The notes below the pieces were generated by a model, which did no database searches, was not told the origin of the DNA, and was given only the letters and a program-made list of their open reading frames with translations. Both the position numbers and the translations under genes were made by a program. Positions 29,296-36,719 of a stretch of DNA of 64,000 nucleotides are shown piece by piece. Source of the stretch: a virus; IMG/VR virus record IMGVR_UViG_3300047566_000267, positions 1 to 64,000 of that record. One strand, 5' to 3'. Every line of letters starts with the position of its first letter. The first letter of the stretch is position 1.

Positions 29296-29299
29296 ATGT

Positions 29300-29344
29300 A
29301 ATAGGGTAGGGGTTTCTTTCTAGGAGACCTCTACCTATTTTACA
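29300..29344 (+). terminator. terminator after the tiny peptide
   Basis: AATAGGGTAGGGGT pairs with ACCTCTACCTATT (with G-U pairs and one bulge), followed by TTTTAC on the plus strand. Confidence 0.6.
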
Positions 29345-29364
29345 AAAATAAAAAAAATTTACAA

Positions 29365-30066
29365 GTGACAAATCAGCTACTACAAGTTAAGTTTCAACAA
29401 AGGTTAAACAAACTTTCCAGCAATGACTATGGAAACATAGAGTGCTGGATGATAGCTGAGGCTTTTAATAAAGCCATGGATGCCTGGGTATCTAGGCAGT
29501 TGCAAGGCATAAACCAAACAAAGAGTACTGCAGAAGGATCAATAAGAAGTATTGATAAACTGCAGGTAATTCTCAAACAAGCTCCTCTTACAGTCACAAA
29601 TAAAGGGCTCTACTATGAGGCAACTTTGCCTTCTGATTACGTAGAGTGGTCAAGGATAAGTGCAGATGCACAAAGAGATGACTGTTGCCCACCCAGAAAA
29701 TTAAAGATATTTCTTGGAGAAGAAGCAGATGTAGATCTGGCTCTTCTTGATAAAAATAGACAACCATCTTATGAGTGGGGGGAAACCTTTGCCACCATAA
29801 TGAGTGGTACTTTCCGGCTATATACAAACAATTGTTTTGAAATAGCAAACCCTGCAATTACTTATTACCGTAGGCCGGCCCATATAAAAATAGCTGGATG
29901 TACAGACCCGGATACAGGATTACCTGTTTTGGTAGACGTAGAGTGTGAGTTCTCTAATACTGTTACAGAGACAATTATAGATGAAGGTGCAGCTATCCTG
30001 GCAGATGATATGGACAATTACAACAAAATGCAGGTACTTAATCAAAATGCTGAACATAGTAACTAA
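29365..30066 (+). CDS. virion head-completion/ring-like protein, 233 aa (GTG start)
   Basis: 233 residues starting with GTG at 29365. The N-terminus is helical (TNQLLQVKFQQRLNKLSSND), the middle beta-rich (LTVTNKGLYYEATLPSDYVE) and the end acidic (ADDMDNYNKMQ). The fold pattern (helical N-term, then PSDYVEW strands) recalls small head-tail connector proteins in tailed phages. Position between capsid and ring genes fits that role. A precise ring assignment is not possible. Confidence 0.5.
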   Translation: MTNQLLQVKFQQRLNKLSSNDYGNIECWMIAEAFNKAMDAWVSRQLQGINQTKSTAEGSIRSIDKLQVILKQAPLTVTNKGLYYEATLPSDYVEWSRISADAQRDDCCPPRKLKIFLGEEADVDLALLDKNRQPSYEWGETFATIMSGTFRLYTNNCFEIANPAITYYRRPAHIKIAGCTDPDTGLPVLVDVECEFSNTVTETIIDEGAAILADDMDNYNKMQVLNQNAEHSN

Positions 30067-30083
30067 TTAAAATAACTCACAAA

Positions 30084-30395
30084 ATGGCTGCTGAAAAAAA
30101 CTCATTTGATTACCCTAAGATTTCTGCTGGTTTATTTTCCATATTAATAGCTATTACAGGATGGTTTTCTGTTACTATGTATGAGAAAATTACCAAGATA
30201 GAAGAGAACATCCAGCAGCTATTAGTAGCAAGTGGCATAGAAAAAACAGAAATTACTAACCTTAAACAGAGGGTAGACAATCTGGAAAGTGACAGCAAGA
30301 AAAACAAAACCAGTCATGTCTTTTTAAATAAAGATGCTATACTACCAGATGTCATTACCGGTAAAAAGAGTAAAGAGTATTTTGCCTCTAAATAA
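30084..30395 (+). CDS. single-pass membrane protein with coiled coil, 103 aa
   Basis: 103 residues: short polar start (MAAEKNSFDYPKISA), a membrane helix at about 16-34 (GLFS-ILIAITGWFSVTM), then a coiled coil (YEKITKIEENIQQLLVASG; then LKQRVDNLESD) and a polar end. The layout (one TM, then heptads) is common in phage holin-associated proteins such as XhlA-type. Together with the following membrane-anchored gene it may form a lysis or envelope unit. Confidence 0.55.
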   Translation: MAAEKNSFDYPKISAGLFSILIAITGWFSVTMYEKITKIEENIQQLLVASGIEKTEITNLKQRVDNLESDSKKNKTSHVFLNKDAILPDVITGKKSKEYFASK

Positions 30396-30401
30396 TTGCA
30401 A

Positions 30402-31082
30402 ATGCTTTTTAAACTATTCATGAAAAATATAAAAAATATTTTAGTGCTGGCTGCTTTATTAGCAGCTGTAGTATTGTTTTTAAGAAATTGCCATATTGGT
30501 ATCCCTGAAAGAACCAATGTCAAAGTACCAGACTTTAAGCCAACTGTTCAAAGGACGGATAAAGCAGGTAATGTATACACAGAGGTACAGGGAACCCTAT
30601 TTACAAAGGATCAGATGAAACACATCACTGATTCTATGTCCAAGGTGTTGGGTAAAGGAAAGATTACCCATGTGATTGAGACCATTACTGTAATAGACAC
30701 AGTAATCCAGGTAAAAGAGCATGACATTTACCTGGACACAGTAGCCGGCAGTATAACTGCAAAAGACAGTACCAAAAACTCTTATCTGGCATTTGCCGGC
30801 AACTATAAAACAAAACAAGCAACCCTTACACTACGGTTGACTCCTGATACAGCTACTTTTATTACCACAGTTAAAAAACATTTACTCCGTCCGAGTGAAA
30901 TGAATGTCAATATTTACCACACAAATGAGCTCTTCACACCTGCTCAAGGAAAAGCATATACAGCTACAGTACCCAAAACAATAGCATGCATAGGCCCTAT
31001 GGTGGGTGTAGGAATCAATGGTAAACCATTTCTTGGGGTAGGAATTACATTTAATGTACTGGGAATTAAGCTAAAACATTAA
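30402..31082 (+). CDS. membrane-anchored protein, possible lysis accessory, 226 aa
   Basis: I start at the ATG at 30402 (226 aa); TTG at 30396 or ATG at 30420 are also possible. The N-terminus has a strong membrane helix (NILVLAALLAAVVLFLRN, about 11-28) followed by a Cys and a periplasmic-looking region of beta strands and Thr/Val repeats (TITVIDTVIQVKEHDIYLDT). Similar anchored proteins with LFLRN-C at the membrane end occur beside lysis genes in Bacteroidetes phages. Hence a spanin-like or lysis role is possible. Confidence 0.5.
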   Translation: MLFKLFMKNIKNILVLAALLAAVVLFLRNCHIGIPERTNVKVPDFKPTVQRTDKAGNVYTEVQGTLFTKDQMKHITDSMSKVLGKGKITHVIETITVIDTVIQVKEHDIYLDTVAGSITAKDSTKNSYLAFAGNYKTKQATLTLRLTPDTATFITTVKKHLLRPSEMNVNIYHTNELFTPAQGKAYTATVPKTIACIGPMVGVGINGKPFLGVGITFNVLGIKLKH

Positions 31083-31104
31083 AGTAATAAATATCTTAAA
31101 ATAC

Positions 31105-31201
31105 TTTGGTAAAAAACAAAAAAGGTGTATATTAATAATGAGAGGGGATCATACACTCTCCATTCAGGTTACCTGGGTGTCACAAAAAAATTTTTTAAAC
31201 A
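31105..31201 (+). promoter_or_regulatory. promoter and leader of the 441-aa gene
   Basis: TTTG (31105-31108), 19 bases, TATATTAA (31128-31135) resembles the Bacteroidetes promoter with a weaker -7 box. The leader before the ATG at 31202 can form a hairpin (GAGAG/CTCTC near 31140-31165). Separate transcription fits the CGT-biased codons of the gene. Confidence 0.55.
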
Positions 31202-32527
31202 ATGATTTTTCCTTATTCCTTTAGAAAAGCCTACCTTGCAAATCCGGTAGGTGGTGCATTGGTAGTGCAAACTTCAGGTACAACTGATATTGTACAAAAA
31301 GGCCAGTTTGGTTTGTGTACAGCTCCAAATGGTATTGAAGGTTCTTTTATCTCAGGTGCAACTACAAGTACAGTAAAAATGGTTACTGGTAGCTGGCATA
31401 CTGTTGATAAGATAGCTCCTTTTTATGGTGGCCTTCAGGCACCGGAATACAGTAAACTGATTGACTTCCGTAAAGTCACAAGGTTCATTAAATCAACTGC
31501 AGCTGCTGCTCAACAGCAGATTGTAAGCTTTGGTTGGGACCAGACTTCAGGTTCTTCTGTAGGCCCGGTTTTCTACTGTGGTGAGCCTTACTTCCTTCGT
31601 CTTGATCTTCTTGGTTCTCCGGCACTTCGTCTGTTGAACCACCAATTATATGTTACTCTTCCTGCATATGGTGGATGTTGCAACACAGATTGTTCTTCTG
31701 GTTGTACAGCTACTGCCGTAGATGCTGCATGCATTATGCTTCAGTGGAGTGACTTTATGAACTATGGTACATACAATCCTGGTATTGGTGCACCTTCAAT
31801 GAACTCACAGGCAGGTCAGATTCCTTACCTGAATCAGTTCTTCCAGCCAGCTGTTTACATTCAGTCAGGTGCAACTAAAGTACGTGTATACAGCCAGGCA
31901 GATGTTGATGCTGGTGTACCAGGTGCTACTACTGCATATGTATGTAACACAGCTAACCCTACTTCAGTGGTTGCTTCTTTCCAGCTGACAGGTGCTTATT
32001 ACCAGACAAACTATGGTAACTGTACTTTTACACCATCAGATTACTTTGAGATAGAACCTATTTTCTGTAAAGCTTCTCTGATGACCGGTGATTTCAGCAA
32101 TGATGCAAACTGGGGTACTTGTGCAGTACACACAACTATTAATACATCAGTGCCTAACCTGTACACTCAGTTGCAAGCTCCGGTTTATCCTAAAGGTCTT
32201 GGTGAGCAGGTTGTCCGTGAACTTATCCTTTCACATAGGTATAAGCAAGATCACTTTGCTGATAGCATTTTTGTGGACAGTTTCCGTATGAGGGAAATTG
32301 AAAACCAGAGTTGGATATTGGACAATGTAAACCGTCAGGGTTACTATGATTCAATTGCTTTGGTGTACAACATCTTCCGTCCTCAGAACAGCCAAGCTGT
32401 ACATGACAATGACGAGTATGTAGAAATTATCTATGTACCAACAGGTACCACTACTACTACTTGGACTACTTTAATTCAGTCATGTCTGACTGCAGTAGGT
32501 AGCCCGGTAGTTTTGGAAAACATCTAG
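31202..32527 (+). CDS. abundant virion structural protein, 441 aa (possible auxiliary capsid protein)
   Basis: A 441-residue Ser/Thr/Gly-rich protein with mostly beta character, starting MIFPYSFRKAYLANPVGGAL and ending VPTGTTTTTWTTLIQSCLTA and a short tail. The codon usage (CGT, GGT, TCT) parallels that of the major capsid protein, implying high expression, and it has its own promoter and terminator. In crAss-like phages an auxiliary capsid or head-surface protein occurs in this region; the match is by position and apparent abundance. It contains a Cys cluster (GGCCNTDCSSGC, about 157-168). Ends TAG TAA. Confidence 0.6.
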   Translation: MIFPYSFRKAYLANPVGGALVVQTSGTTDIVQKGQFGLCTAPNGIEGSFISGATTSTVKMVTGSWHTVDKIAPFYGGLQAPEYSKLIDFRKVTRFIKSTAAAAQQQIVSFGWDQTSGSSVGPVFYCGEPYFLRLDLLGSPALRLLNHQLYVTLPAYGGCCNTDCSSGCTATAVDAACIMLQWSDFMNYGTYNPGIGAPSMNSQAGQIPYLNQFFQPAVYIQSGATKVRVYSQADVDAGVPGATTAYVCNTANPTSVVASFQLTGAYYQTNYGNCTFTPSDYFEIEPIFCKASLMTGDFSNDANWGTCAVHTTINTSVPNLYTQLQAPVYPKGLGEQVVRELILSHRYKQDHFADSIFVDSFRMREIENQSWILDNVNRQGYYDSIALVYNIFRPQNSQAVHDNDEYVEIIYVPTGTTTTTWTTLIQSCLTAVGSPVVLENI

Positions 32528-32549
32528 TAAGTACAATTCATAAACCAAG

Positions 32550-32593
32550 AAGGGGTAAGGGTAGAGTAATCCCCTTACCCCTTTTAATTTTTC
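32550..32593 (+). terminator. strong terminator after the 441-aa gene
   Basis: GGGGTAAGGG pairs with CCCTTACCCC (10 bp, 10-base loop) and is followed by TTTTAATTTTT. Confidence 0.85.
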
Positions 32594-32596
32594 AAC

Positions 32597-33151
32597 ATGG
32601 GTAGACATATTTTATCTCTCAATATCCCGGATGTTACTAACGAAGGGATCTTTCTTATAGATGATACATCTATATACGACAGCTCTTTGCCGGTTAGTTG
32701 TCCTAACCTACAGATACTTCCACCTGGGGCAAGTCATCCTTCTGTGGTGGAACCAGCTTCCTCTGGCTTTAGGTTAGTACTGAATGCATGCACTATGGGG
32801 CTGATGTCTCCTTCCAGTTGCTCAGATGCTTGTCCTGGTTTACCTGATGGTATTTACAACATCAGATACTCTGTTTCTCCCAATGATAAAGTGTGGGTAG
32901 AGTATAAGGTATTTCGGATTACTCATGCTGTCAACAGGTGGCATGATCTTCTTTGCCGGGTAAACTTGGCCCCTTGTCTTCCTGACAACAGGGTAGAGTA
33001 TCAGTTAAAAGAGTTGGATATCATTTATGACTATCTTATTTCGGCAAAAGTAACTTGTGAGGATAAGCACATTTTTGATGATGCTGTGAATCAATATAGG
33101 TATGCTATATCTTTAATGGATAAATTTGCATACAAAAAACCAACTTGCTAA
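32597..33151 (+). CDS. virion/fibre-region protein, 184 aa
   Basis: A 184-residue protein: beta-rich N-terminal two thirds with several Cys (CPNLQ; ACTMGLMSPSSCSDACPG) and a helical end (DYLISAKVTCEDKHIFDDAV). The PGLPDGIYNIRYSVSPNDKV stretch recalls proteins conserved in crAss-like fibre/tail clusters. It follows directly after the terminator, its TAA overlaps the next ATG by one base. Role: probable tail or fibre component. Confidence 0.55.
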   Translation: MGRHILSLNIPDVTNEGIFLIDDTSIYDSSLPVSCPNLQILPPGASHPSVVEPASSGFRLVLNACTMGLMSPSSCSDACPGLPDGIYNIRYSVSPNDKVWVEYKVFRITHAVNRWHDLLCRVNLAPCLPDNRVEYQLKELDIIYDYLISAKVTCEDKHIFDDAVNQYRYAISLMDKFAYKKPTC

Positions 33152-33315
33152 TGCATAATCAATCAAATAATTGCCCGGTATGTGGCAGATGTTTCTGTGG
33201 TGTTACAAAAGTGTTTGCTATTAATGGGCAAGCAGTATGTGTAATTTGTAAACCTAATTATGAAAAAAGTCTGTCCAATTCAACACAAACAGTCATTACT
33301 CCTATTAAAAGATGA
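33151..33315 (+). CDS. small zinc-ribbon protein, 54 aa
   Basis: A 54-residue protein with two CxxC pairs: NCPVCGRC (Cys8/Cys11, plus Cys14/16) and CVICKP (Cys30/Cys33), a classical zinc ribbon. ATG overlaps the previous stop by one base and its TGA overlaps the next ATG (ATGA). It fills a gap otherwise without a gene. It may stabilise or help fold neighbouring Cys-rich virion proteins. Confidence 0.65.
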   Translation: MHNQSNNCPVCGRCFCGVTKVFAINGQAVCVICKPNYEKSLSNSTQTVITPIKR

Positions 33316-33923
33316 TAAACTTAAAAGACCATATTAAGAGTATCAACTGTGACTACACAGAGACTCTTTATTCTCTGTATATGAAAGGAGAATGGGGTAT
33401 AACAACAGGGTATATCCCAAAGCCATTGCCAATAGTAAGGATGCAAAAAAGACTGGCTGACTGGCAATTGTCTATGGATTGTAATGGCAGCCTTTGTGTT
33501 AAATCACGGGCTACTTTTAAACCATGTGCTGTATGTGTTCCGGAGCCCTACTCAAAGGTTGTTACATATCCTACCTGGGGGAATTCTCCTTTTCCTCAGA
33601 TTGATGAAGTGTATGATTGTACCCGGCCATGGTCTAGTTCTATTCCTGCTGTAATGCAGAACATAAACATAACAGTTCCTCCTTTATTTACTTTGCAGTA
33701 TACTGTAGGATCTGTGGAAGGACCAGTGATTGGTTCTAATACTTTTGCTCCTACAGATAGTTTTGGTAATCATGTACTTATAGGAAAGACAATAGATCTA
33801 TTTCAGCTGACTGTTCTTCAGGCAGGTGTAGATTATTCTTTTGACACTGCTTCAGGTATAATAACTCTTCTGTCAGGAAGGATTTTTAATGGAGGTGAAG
33901 TTTACACTATAATATCGTTTTAA
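33312..33923 (+). CDS. virion/fibre-region protein, 203 aa
   Basis: A 203-residue protein beginning MINLKDHIKSINCDYTETLY, with a beta-rich middle (SIPAVMQNINITVPPLFTLQ) and a C-terminal domain of strands (LFQLTVLQAGVDYSFDTASG). It has Cys residues at the N-terminal half (CVKSRATFKPCAVCVPEP). It lies between the zinc-ribbon gene and the collagen-like fibre, so a fibre attachment role is plausible. No named family. Confidence 0.55.
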   Translation: MINLKDHIKSINCDYTETLYSLYMKGEWGITTGYIPKPLPIVRMQKRLADWQLSMDCNGSLCVKSRATFKPCAVCVPEPYSKVVTYPTWGNSPFPQIDEVYDCTRPWSSSIPAVMQNINITVPPLFTLQYTVGSVEGPVIGSNTFAPTDSFGNHVLIGKTIDLFQLTVLQAGVDYSFDTASGIITLLSGRIFNGGEVYTIISF

Positions 33924-33925
33924 GA

Positions 33926-35608
33926 ATGTCACAGTTATATATAAAAGCTTTTAACTATGGTAATCTATGGCAGAGGGGAGATTTCCCCGTAGCTTTGGCT
34001 ATACCTGCTTATGCAGTATTACCAGCTGCCAGTGCTATGACCACATCTCTCAGAGATGGGCTTTTGGCTGTGGAAACTTCTACCAATACTTTGAAGTGGT
34101 ACTCTAGTGGGGCCTGGCATAATGCTATAGGCACCGGTACTGTAACTTCTATAACAGCATCTGCCCCGCTGACAGGTGGAGTGATTACTACTTCTGGGGC
34201 TATAGGTATTGATCAGGCATCTTCTTCTGTAGATGGTTATTTGGCAGCTACTGATTGGACAACTTTTAATAATAAAGTAAGTCAGGTTAATACAGGTACG
34301 GGTCTTACAGGTGGGCCTATTACAAGTACTGGTACAATATCATTAGCTAATACCTCAGTAATACCTGGTAGTTATATAAGTGCAGATATTACAATAGATG
34401 CACAAGGCAGAATAATTGCTGCTACTAATGGTACTTCTGCAACTTCAGGTTTATCTGGTACCAGTGGTATTAATGGGACATCTGGTATTAATGGTACAAG
34501 TGGGTCATCAGGTAGTTTTGGAACAAGTGGTACCTCAGGAAGTAATGGTTTAGTAGGTTCTAATGGGACATCTGGAAGTTCAGGAACTTCTGGGGTAAAC
34601 GGAACTTCCGGATCTACTGGTGCAGCTGGTACTAGTGGAACAAGAGGTACTTCTGGTACATCAGGCAATAATGGTACAAATGGTGTTTCAGGCTCTTCAG
34701 GAACTTCTGGTGTATCAGGAAGTTCTGGTACTAGTGGTGGAACTGGTTCTAGTGGGGTGGCTGGTACGTCAGGTACTTCTGGCACTAATGGTACTTCTGG
34801 TGTTAATGGTTCAAACGGTACTTCTGGAACATCAGGTTCGAATGGTGCTAATGGATTTTCTGGAACTTCAGGCACAAATGGCTCTAATGGTACTTCAGGA
34901 GTGAGTGGTACTTCTGGTTCATCAGGTGGTACAGGTAGCAATGGTACAAGTGGTACAAATGGAGTTGGTACAAATGGTACTTCTGGTACATCTGGAGCAA
35001 ATGGTATTTTAGGAACAAATGGAACTTCTGGAATTAATGGGGCAAATGGAACAAGTGGTGTAAATGGTACATCAGGATCTTCTGGTAATACTGGAAGTTC
35101 TGGTACATCTGGTGTTAATGGTAGTAATGGTACATCTGGTAATACTGGATCATCTGGTACTTCAGGTAATAATGGTACTAGTGGTAATAATGGTACTAGT
35201 GGAACTAGTGGAGCTAATGGCACAAGTGGGGGTAATGGCACAAGTGGTACATCAGGGTCATCAGCTTCACTTACACCTGCTACTGGACTTATAGAATCTA
35301 TTTCTTTTCAAGATGGTAACTCAGGTATAGCTGCTCAAACCTATACTCTTGATTTATATGCAGAATATGGGTACACTATTAATGAGTTAAGAATTATAGC
35401 AAATGGTGGTACTTGTACAGCTGCTGTACAAATAAATGGAGTAAGTGTTACAGGTATAACAGCTGTATCTGTTTCTACTGTAATGGCAGTAGGTCTTGCA
35501 ACTGGTGTAGGAAATACTGTTGTAGCTACTAATAAAGTAACACTTGTTATTTCAAGTACATCCAGTTTAAATGTACTTCAAGCTACATTAAAAACAACAA
35601 GAACTTAA
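33926..35608 (+). CDS. collagen-like fibre protein, 560 aa
   Basis: Three parts. An N-terminal anchor (about 1-170) with strands and repeats of GTGLTGGPITSTGTISLA type. A collagen-like region (about 175-446) with Gly every third residue and X/Y dominated by Ser, Thr and Asn (GTSGINGTSGSSG...), no Pro. A C-terminal beta domain (about 450-560). The Gly-X-Y part should form a triple helix, as in phage tail or head fibres. The dense Ser/Thr content offers many O-glycosylation sites, and two sugar-transfer genes lie just downstream. The DNA repeats (GGTAC[AT]TCTGG) may drive length variation. Confidence 0.85.
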   Translation: MSQLYIKAFNYGNLWQRGDFPVALAIPAYAVLPAASAMTTSLRDGLLAVETSTNTLKWYSSGAWHNAIGTGTVTSITASAPLTGGVITTSGAIGIDQASSSVDGYLAATDWTTFNNKVSQVNTGTGLTGGPITSTGTISLANTSVIPGSYISADITIDAQGRIIAATNGTSATSGLSGTSGINGTSGINGTSGSSGSFGTSGTSGSNGLVGSNGTSGSSGTSGVNGTSGSTGAAGTSGTRGTSGTSGNNGTNGVSGSSGTSGVSGSSGTSGGTGSSGVAGTSGTSGTNGTSGVNGSNGTSGTSGSNGANGFSGTSGTNGSNGTSGVSGTSGSSGGTGSNGTSGTNGVGTNGTSGTSGANGILGTNGTSGINGANGTSGVNGTSGSSGNTGSSGTSGVNGSNGTSGNTGSSGTSGNNGTSGNNGTSGTSGANGTSGGNGTSGTSGSSASLTPATGLIESISFQDGNSGIAAQTYTLDLYAEYGYTINELRIIANGGTCTAAVQINGVSVTGITAVSVSTVMAVGLATGVGNTVVATNKVTLVISSTSSLNVLQATLKTTRT

Positions 35609-36453
35609 TGGCTAGAAGAATAATTATAATACCGGCTGCAACATCTGGATACCTTGCCGTAACTAATGCATATCTAAACTCTGATGCTGCACTATCTAGT
35701 CTTACTACAACAAAAAAAGATGCTATAGACAGATGGTTTAGAGACCTTAATGGTTACTCAAATCCTAGTTATACTACTTATGATGTGTGGAGTAGGGTTG
35801 TAGTTCTTTATCCTTTTATAGGGGGTACTTCAACTTCTCTTGGAAAAAATGCAGCATCTCCAGGAACTTATGATATGACTCATAATGGTTCTCCAACATT
35901 TAATGCTAATAGTATATCATATGCTGGCACTGCTGGTGCAGCACAGTATTCTAATACTAACTTTGTATGTAATGGGCTTACAACTTTAGCAACATCGGAT
36001 TTTTCAGGATATGCTATACACAGAATGGATACTAATGCAGATACTAATGCAACAGTTGGTGCTTTGGGAGGAGGTAATTCTTATGCTTATTTTAATTATG
36101 CTAGTATTGGTGCATTATTATTTTTAACAAACGGAGTACAAACCCATCCTGGTTATCCAGGTAATATTTATACACCATCTAATTCTTTTTATGCTGGTTA
36201 TTTTAGTGGTGCTGCTACAGCCCGTTTAAATACAAATGGATCTTTATTTTCAACAGTGTCTTCTGTTTTTGCAGCTGGTCCTAGTAGAGCAATGCTTATA
36301 GGAGCTTTTAACTCAGGTACAATAGGATATGGGGGCCCTACTACACCAGATTTCTATATGAGTGTAAAGGGGGCATGGACTAGTGCAGAAATGATAGCTG
36401 TGTATACTGCAACAAAAACTTTAAAAGCTGTATTAGGAGTAACCTGGAACTAA
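35608..36453 (+). CDS. fibre protein with LamG-like domain, 281 aa
   Basis: A 281-residue protein starting MARRIIIIPAATSGYLAVTN. A helix-rich segment at about 30-60 (KKDAIDRWFRDLNGY) is followed by a sandwich-like domain (about 60-275) with YPFIGGTSTSLGKNAASPGT, DFSGYAIHRM and the ending SAEMIAVYTATKTLKAVLG. The domain resembles concanavalin/LamG-like sugar-binding folds in phage receptor-binding proteins. Directly coupled to the collagen-like gene (one-base overlap). Probably the receptor-binding or tip partner of the fibre. Confidence 0.6.
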   Translation: MARRIIIIPAATSGYLAVTNAYLNSDAALSSLTTTKKDAIDRWFRDLNGYSNPSYTTYDVWSRVVVLYPFIGGTSTSLGKNAASPGTYDMTHNGSPTFNANSISYAGTAGAAQYSNTNFVCNGLTTLATSDFSGYAIHRMDTNADTNATVGALGGGNSYAYFNYASIGALLFLTNGVQTHPGYPGNIYTPSNSFYAGYFSGAATARLNTNGSLFSTVSSVFAAGPSRAMLIGAFNSGTIGYGGPTTPDFYMSVKGAWTSAEMIAVYTATKTLKAVLGVTWN

Positions 36454-36469
36454 TAATAAAATATTTATT

Positions 36470-36700
36470 ATGGAAACTTATATAATTATTAATCAGTACA
36501 TAGTAGACCAATATTCAGGCAAAGAATCAACAGTAAATCCAACTTCTTTTTTTGGATACGGACAAACTTTAAATGGGGATTTTGTAACTCATATTAATAC
36601 TTTGGTTGATTTTCCGGAATTAAAAGAATTAAAAGATTTACCAGTAATAAATCTTAGACAAGATGAGTTTCCTTCTACTCCACTTATTTTAGAAAGTTAA
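36470..36700 (+). CDS. hypothetical protein, 76 aa
   Basis: A 76-residue protein, METYIIINQYIVDQYSGKES at the start, ending PSTPLILES. No recognised motif. It sits between the LamG-like fibre and the two-domain glycosyltransferase, 16 bases after the former and 19 before the latter. It may be a small chaperone or fibre cap, but nothing supports a specific role. Confidence 0.55.
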   Translation: METYIIINQYIVDQYSGKESTVNPTSFFGYGQTLNGDFVTHINTLVDFPELKELKDLPVINLRQDEFPSTPLILES

Positions 36701-36719
36701 AATGTAGTACATTTGTACT

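Noticed and set aside
34372-35241. Long Pro/Val-rich frame on the minus strand opposite the collagen-like gene
   Set aside because: It is the reverse reading of the Gly-X-Y repeat DNA and has no supporting signals.
34440-35270. CRISPR array or DNA satellite
   Set aside because: The repeats are codons of a Gly-X-Y protein repeat without constant spacers.
36710-36717. TACATTTG as a promoter for the two-domain glycosyltransferase
   Set aside because: It ends two bases before the ATG and has no TTTG at the right distance, so transcription would start inside the gene.
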